From an uncultured Clostridium sp. (lineage in GTDB: Bacteria; Bacillota; Clostridia; Clostridiales; Clostridiaceae): a DNA stretch of 26,986 nt. How positions within the stretch are numbered: the first letter of the stretch is position 1; each line of letters starts with the position of its first letter. The notes below the pieces were generated by a model. That model did no database searches, was not told the DNA's origin, and was given only the letters and a program-made list of their open reading frames with translations. The stretch spans positions 1-26,986 of the forward strand of contig NZ_CAKVJA010000037.1 of assembly GCF_934754925.1 (NCBI RefSeq), written 5' to 3'. The translations under genes were made by a program, and so were the position numbers. Below are positions 22,857 to 26,986 of the stretch, in pieces.

Positions 22857-24233
22857 TTATATTCTTTTTCTTTTTATATACTTTCCATACCCCTTTTCCC
22901 CTACAAACTCTCCATCTTTAGAAACTACTTTTCCTCTTAATATTGTAAATATAGGATAGCCTTTTAATTTAAATCCTTCATATGCTGTATAATCCACATT
23001 AGAATGAAGTTTATCAGTAGTTAAAACAACTTCCTTATTAGGATCTATTATTGTAATATCTGCATCACTCCCTACTGATATTGTTCCTTTTTTAGGATAT
23101 AATCCAAATATTTTAGCTGGATTTGTACAACACACTTCTACAAATTTATTTAAATCTATTTTATTTTTCATTACTCCCTCAGAAAAAATCAAAGGAATTC
23201 TTTCTTCAACTCCAGGTGCACCATTAGGACATTTAGTAAAGTCTTCTTTCCCTAACTGCTTATCTCTATTAAATGAAAAGGGACAATGATCTGTTCCTAT
23301 AGTTTGTATATATCCATCTTTAATTCCTTTCCATAAGGCTTCACAATTTTCAATACTTCTAAGTGGCGGACTCATTATATATTTTAGTCCCTCATTATTT
23401 TGTAATTCATATTTACTTTTATCTAATAATAAATACTGAGGACATGTTTCTGCATAAACTTTTTGTCCACATTCTCTTGCATTTTTTATATATTCTAGTC
23501 CATCTTTAGTTGATAAATGAACTACATATAAGTCTTCATAATCAACTATTTTAGCAAGTTTAATCATTCTATTTACAGCTTCTGCCTCTGCTTCTACTGG
23601 CCTACTTAAATAATGATATTTCGGACTCTTTAATCCTTTATCAATAAACTTTTTTCTTAAGTATTGAATACTTCCATGATTTTCGCAATGTATTGTTGTT
23701 ATACCACCTAACTCTTTTAGTCGCTCAAAAACTTTTATTATTTTATCATCATCTATTTTGTAATCATAAGTTAAATATCCCTTAAAGCTTTGAATTCCAT
23801 AATCACAAACAATTTCCTCCATTTCATTTATTATTTCATCGTTTACATGTTGAATAACACCATGGAATCCATAATCTACTACAGCATTATTATCTGCATA
23901 TTCATGATATACATTAATCTGATGCTTTAAGTTACACCCTATTGGTCCAAATCCCATATGATCAACAATAGTTGTTGTACCTCCACAAGCAGCTGCAATA
24001 GTACCACTATAAAAATCATCATTTGCAACATTATTACCTACATGTAAATTAAAGTGAGTATGTATATCTACCCCTCCTGGTATAACATACTTTTCATTAG
24101 CATCAATTACTTCATCTGCTGTTTTATTAATATTTAAACCTATTTCTTTTATAATTTCATTTTCAATAAAAATATCTCCCTTATATATATCACTAGCAGT
24201 AACTATAGTCCCGTTCTTTATTAATAATCTCAT
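22857..24233 (-). CDS. hydA: D-hydantoinase / dihydropyrimidinase
   Basis: A cyclic-amidohydrolase that opens hydantoin or dihydropyrimidine rings. The 458-residue protein carries the complete binuclear metal site of the family: His58 and His60 (DIHTH), the Lys151 to be carboxylated (SFKGYLTYDY), His182 (TIHCEN), His239 (VVHLST) and Asp315 (GTDHCPF). The length matches the family. ATG at 24233 has GGGGG nine bases upstream. It has no neighbours of pyrimidine or purine catabolism and no terminator before the mntP promoter, so some read-through into the Mn riboswitch is possible. Substrate (dihydropyrimidine, D-hydantoins, or a ring in purine breakdown as in YgeZ) cannot be decided from sequence. 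Confidence 0.88.
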   Translation of the reverse strand: MRLLIKNGTIVTASDIYKGDIFIENEIIKEIGLNINKTADEVIDANEKYVIPGGVDIHTHFNLHVGNNVANDDFYSGTIAAACGGTTTIVDHMGFGPIGCNLKHQINVYHEYADNNAVVDYGFHGVIQHVNDEIINEMEEIVCDYGIQSFKGYLTYDYKIDDDKIIKVFERLKELGGITTIHCENHGSIQYLRKKFIDKGLKSPKYHYLSRPVEAEAEAVNRMIKLAKIVDYEDLYVVHLSTKDGLEYIKNARECGQKVYAETCPQYLLLDKSKYELQNNEGLKYIMSPPLRSIENCEALWKGIKDGYIQTIGTDHCPFSFNRDKQLGKEDFTKCPNGAPGVEERIPLIFSEGVMKNKIDLNKFVEVCCTNPAKIFGLYPKKGTISVGSDADITIIDPNKEVVLTTDKLHSNVDYTAYEGFKLKGYPIFTILRGKVVSKDGEFVGEKGYGKYIKRKRI

Positions 24234-24328
24234 ATATGAATACCCCCTGATTTATTCCTCTTTTATATAAACCTTCTATGTATTTAGTTGATATTCCTTG
24301 TTTTAAAACATATAGATTTTATAATAAT

Positions 24329-24377
24329 ATATATAAATGTCTGGATTAACTTATAAATAATCCAGACATTTATATAT
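24329..24377 (-). terminator. Hairpin behind the small YtxH-like gene
   Basis: A 20-bp perfect stem, ATATATAAATGTCTGGATTA and its complement, with a nine-base loop. There is no clear T-run, but its place about 30 bases behind the 24407-24661 gene suggests a terminator. Confidence 0.5.
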
Positions 24378-24406
24378 ATGATTTACATTCCTGTAATTTA
24401 TTTTAT

Positions 24407-24661
24407 CTATACACCTTCTGAATCTATTACTTCTTCATCTTGTCCTTTTGTTACATTATTTATCACTTCATTAACCTCATCTAAAACCTTATCTATTTCA
24501 TCTCCTCCTTCTTCATTATCATCACCATTCTTATCTGCATAGTTATTTCCACTGTTATTACCACAATATATTCCTTTTTTAATAGGTGCTATTAAAAAAC
24601 CTGCTACTGCGCCAGCAAAAAAACATGCTGCTCCTAATAAAATTGTTTCATTCTTATTCAT
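24407..24661 (-). CDS. Small YtxH-like single-helix membrane protein
   Basis: An 84-residue protein starting MNKNETILLGAACFFAGAVA. I choose the ATG at 24661 because GGAGG ends eight bases before it; the in-frame TTG at 24676 overlaps that site. One membrane helix (about 7-26) with a Gly/Ala-rich GAVAGFLIAP resembles YtxH/general-stress proteins. The rest is hydrophilic and very acidic (DDNEEGGDEIDKVLDEVNEV). No enzyme motif is seen. It probably sits in the cytoplasmic membrane with an acidic tail. The YtxH link is weak, resting on the helix motif only. Confidence 0.6.
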   Translation of the reverse strand: MNKNETILLGAACFFAGAVAGFLIAPIKKGIYCGNNSGNNYADKNGDDNEEGGDEIDKVLDEVNEVINNVTKGQDEEVIDSEGV

Positions 24662-24771
24662 TAACCTTACCTCCAATATATTTATTTACTTGAACATATA
24701 CATTACTTATATGTTTAATATTTTGATAATATTATTTAATTGCAATTATTTAATAATATTTATATAAATTA

Positions 24772-24806
24772 AGACCCTATTAAATATCACTAATTTAATA
24801 GGGTCT
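24772..24806 (-). terminator. Terminator of the glycogen debranching gene
   Basis: On minus, AGACCCTATTAAAT, a seven-base loop, and ATTTAATAGGGTCT followed by TAATTTATA. It lies 15 bases after the stop codon. The T-run is imperfect. Confidence 0.7.
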
Positions 24807-24820
24807 ATAAAATTAAATTA

Positions 24821-26830
24821 CTATTTATTTAAATACGGCATTACATCCTGAGTATATGCTCTTAAAACCTCTGCAACACTCCATGCTTGAGAATAGCATC
24901 CTCTTCCCGTAGAAGCAAAATCTCCATCAAAAATTTCAGCTATACCATTTATACATCCATCTCTCATAGTATCTTCAAAGACTTTACACATATAATTAGC
25001 TTTCTCTATAGCTTCTTTAGAATAGTCGTTAACTTTACAATAAGCTGTTATAAATCCTCCTATTAAGAAGCCCCATGTTGTTCCCATATGATAAGCACAG
25101 TCTCTATCAAATAACTTTCCTATATACTTTTTCTTATAATCTTTATCCATAAATGAAAGTGAACGTAATCCATAAGTTGAATATAAATGTTTATATACTG
25201 TATTAACTATCATTTTTTCTTTTTCTCTATCTAAAATAGAAAATGGTAATGATACTGCCCAAATTTGATTTGGTCTTATCTTATCATCATTTTTATCTAC
25301 AACATCATAAAGACAGCTCTTTTCTTCATTCCAAAACTTATCATTAAATGACTTCTTAACTCTTTCAGAAAGATTTATATATTCACTATTATCATCGCCA
25401 AACTTATTAGCTAAATCCTCCATTATTTTTAGTGCATTATACCATAATGCATTTATTTCAACTGGCTTTCCATGTCTCGGTGTTACAACATAATCACCAA
25501 CTCTCACATCCATCCAAGTAACTTGATCAAGTCCTCCACCTGCAAATATTAATCCATCAGTATCCATTCCAATTGAAAAGTCTGTTTTACTTGAATAAGC
25601 TTTATATATCTCTTTTAATTTTGGATATATTTTTTCCTCTATAAATCTATAATCATTTAAATCACCAGTATACTTTAGATATTTATAAACAGCTTGGAAA
25701 TACCATAAAGATGCATCTACAGTATTATATCCTGGTTCAGTGTTAGCATCTGGAAATACATTTGGAACTAATCCATTCTTTATATATTTAGCAAATGATT
25801 CTAATATTTCTCTAGCATCGCTAAATCTTTTTGTTACCAAAGTAAGACCTTCAAATGCAATCATTGTATCTCTACCCCAATCTGTAAACCAAGGTAAACC
25901 TGCTAATATAGTTTTTAATCCTGTGCTTTCTCTGCTTACAATAAAATGATCTCCTGCCTTAACTAAATTATTAGCAAAATCATCTTTTAAATCTGCATTA
26001 TTAACTAACCCTTCTGCTCTTTCCTTGTACTCTCTTACAATATCAAATCCTGATTTTTCATTTAATCCTTCTATTGTACATTTAATATAAAAGCTTTTCT
26101 TTTCAAAAGGCTTTAATTTAACATGGATTTCATATGGTGTATAATGATTATCAACACCTAGGAACCCAGTTCTATGATCCATCATATAAAAATGATTTTC
26201 TTCTATTAAATAATTTGGTGTTGCCATACTTGTAGGAATTAAACTTCTGTCATAATACTCACCCTCTGATGTATAAAACTCTATTTTTATATCCTTATTC
26301 TTATCTGGTATTAACATTAAAGTTTTTTCATCTACATTAACATCAAATTTTAATTCTGATCTCTCACTTGTTTCTCCAGCTTCTCTATAATTAAATAACG
26401 GAACTAAATTTAACTTAGCTTCTTCACTACCATTTTCAATTTCATAGCATATAGCCACTGTATTATGCCCATATTCCATAGCTATGCTTTTATTTATTGA
26501 AATATCTTCAACTCTATATCTATACTCTGGAATCGTATCCAAAATAAATTGCTCTAAATATTCTTGTCCATTTTTTGAAGTTCCTATATATTGCTGAGAT
26601 GTTAAATCATACTCTCTATCTTCAATAATAATTTGCTCTTGTACTCTTGTAAGTATAAGCTTTCTATTTACTGGTGCATTTAATGAAGCTATTAAATATC
26701 CATGAAAAGCTTGTGCACCTCCACCAGCAACAGTATGGTTAGCATATCCGCCAATTCCATTACCAACTACCCATAATAATTCATTACCATCTTCTATTGT
26801 TTTCCACATTCCTCTTCCATACTTATACAT
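24821..26830 (-). CDS. Glycogen debranching enzyme (amylo-alpha-1,6-glucosidase type)
   Basis: A cytoplasmic alpha-1,6-glucosidase expected to remove branch points from glycogen or related alpha-glucans. The 669-residue protein has an N-terminal beta-rich domain (about 1-270; LWVVGNGIGGYANHTVAGG is typical) and a C-terminal (alpha/alpha)6 catalytic domain. The hallmark GLPWFTDWGRDTMIAFEG is at 311-328 and VDASLWY at 371-377, with GLDQVTWMD further on. This is the bacterial/archaeal single-function form, without a transferase half. ATG at 26830 has GGGG eight bases upstream. No other glycogen genes lie in the window; the region further upstream is cut off. Confidence 0.9.
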   Translation of the reverse strand: MYKYGRGMWKTIEDGNELLWVVGNGIGGYANHTVAGGGAQAFHGYLIASLNAPVNRKLILTRVQEQIIIEDREYDLTSQQYIGTSKNGQEYLEQFILDTIPEYRYRVEDISINKSIAMEYGHNTVAICYEIENGSEEAKLNLVPLFNYREAGETSERSELKFDVNVDEKTLMLIPDKNKDIKIEFYTSEGEYYDRSLIPTSMATPNYLIEENHFYMMDHRTGFLGVDNHYTPYEIHVKLKPFEKKSFYIKCTIEGLNEKSGFDIVREYKERAEGLVNNADLKDDFANNLVKAGDHFIVSRESTGLKTILAGLPWFTDWGRDTMIAFEGLTLVTKRFSDAREILESFAKYIKNGLVPNVFPDANTEPGYNTVDASLWYFQAVYKYLKYTGDLNDYRFIEEKIYPKLKEIYKAYSSKTDFSIGMDTDGLIFAGGGLDQVTWMDVRVGDYVVTPRHGKPVEINALWYNALKIMEDLANKFGDDNSEYINLSERVKKSFNDKFWNEEKSCLYDVVDKNDDKIRPNQIWAVSLPFSILDREKEKMIVNTVYKHLYSTYGLRSLSFMDKDYKKKYIGKLFDRDCAYHMGTTWGFLIGGFITAYCKVNDYSKEAIEKANYMCKVFEDTMRDGCINGIAEIFDGDFASTGRGCYSQAWSVAEVLRAYTQDVMPYLNK

Positions 26831-26871
26831 TTCTTTTCCCCTTCTTTTACTAAGTTATACTTGATAATGAA

Positions 26872-26900
26872 ATTATACATAAGTTTTTTTTTACAAACAA
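26872..26900 (-). promoter_or_regulatory. Promoter of the glycogen debranching gene
   Basis: On minus, -35 TTGTTT (26895-26900), 17-base spacer rich in A, -10 TATAAT (26872-26877). The -35 is only a partial match. No other feature was found between 26901 and the window end. Confidence 0.55.
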
Positions 26901-26986
26901 TAAAACATATCTGCTACTTTTACACTAAAACTGCTAAATTGTTCGTTACGTGGAAGCGAAAAAATGAAATATTTATTTTCCAGTAA

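Overview
The window is AT-rich DNA with clostridial character: strong GGAGG-type ribosome binding sites, TTG and GTG starts, T-box and riboswitch leaders with intrinsic terminators, and proteins typical of Clostridium sensu stricto (a clostridial PAS histidine kinase, an SH3b-NlpC/P60 autolysin, an L-lactate dehydrogenase). Nothing in the sequence fixes the species. Almost every gene is on the minus strand; only the lactate dehydrogenase gene is on plus. It reads as chromosomal housekeeping and accessory metabolism. The one mobile element seen is a group II intron at the left edge.

Left to right: (1) 1-633, the 5' part of a group IIC intron, inserted directly behind the terminator of a tRNA-Cys gene (683-757). 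(2) 862-5907, a five-gene nickel/peptide-type ABC importer operon (A-B-C-D-E read leftward), preceded by a separate CsoR/RcnR-family metal sensor gene (6101-6460) whose metal ligands match a nickel sensor pattern. (3) 6657-7478, a UPF0126/TRIC-type membrane protein gene under a tandem glycine riboswitch. (4) 7542-7976, an orphan PIN-domain protein. (5) 8061-11199, a decayed tryptophan operon: an intact Trp T-box leader, an 18-codon mini-ORF where trpE/trpG would be expected, intact trpD, a trpC-head/trpF-tail remnant, intact trpB, and trpA with a large internal deletion. (6) 11292-14849, poorly characterised genes: a small hypothetical, a long charged coiled-coil protein, a GNAT acetyltransferase, and a membrane protein with a J-like domain lacking HPD. 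(7) 15110-16048, ldh on plus. (8) 16163-21847, an SH3b4-NlpC/P60 wall hydrolase, nicotinate phosphoribosyltransferase, a PAS sensor kinase and a small membrane protein. (9) 21991-24233, the Mn exporter gene mntP under a Mn2+ (yybP-ykoY) riboswitch, and a D-hydantoinase/dihydropyrimidinase gene. (10) 24407-26830, a small YtxH-like membrane protein and a glycogen debranching enzyme.

Regulatory RNA is dense: a T-box, a tandem glycine riboswitch and a Mn riboswitch lie within about 15 kb, each behind a recognisable sigma-A promoter with a 17-bp spacer. The most notable biology is the selective decay of the trp operon, in which trpD and trpB survive between three separate deletions while the T-box stays intact. 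The next is the pairing of a His-rich, InrS-like sensor with an importer, because that sensor family normally controls exporters. I found no CRISPR array, prophage, rRNA, complete transposon or clear multi-gene defence system. Nothing amounts to a clearly new multi-gene system; the coiled-coil and degenerate J-domain proteins are the best candidates for undescribed function.
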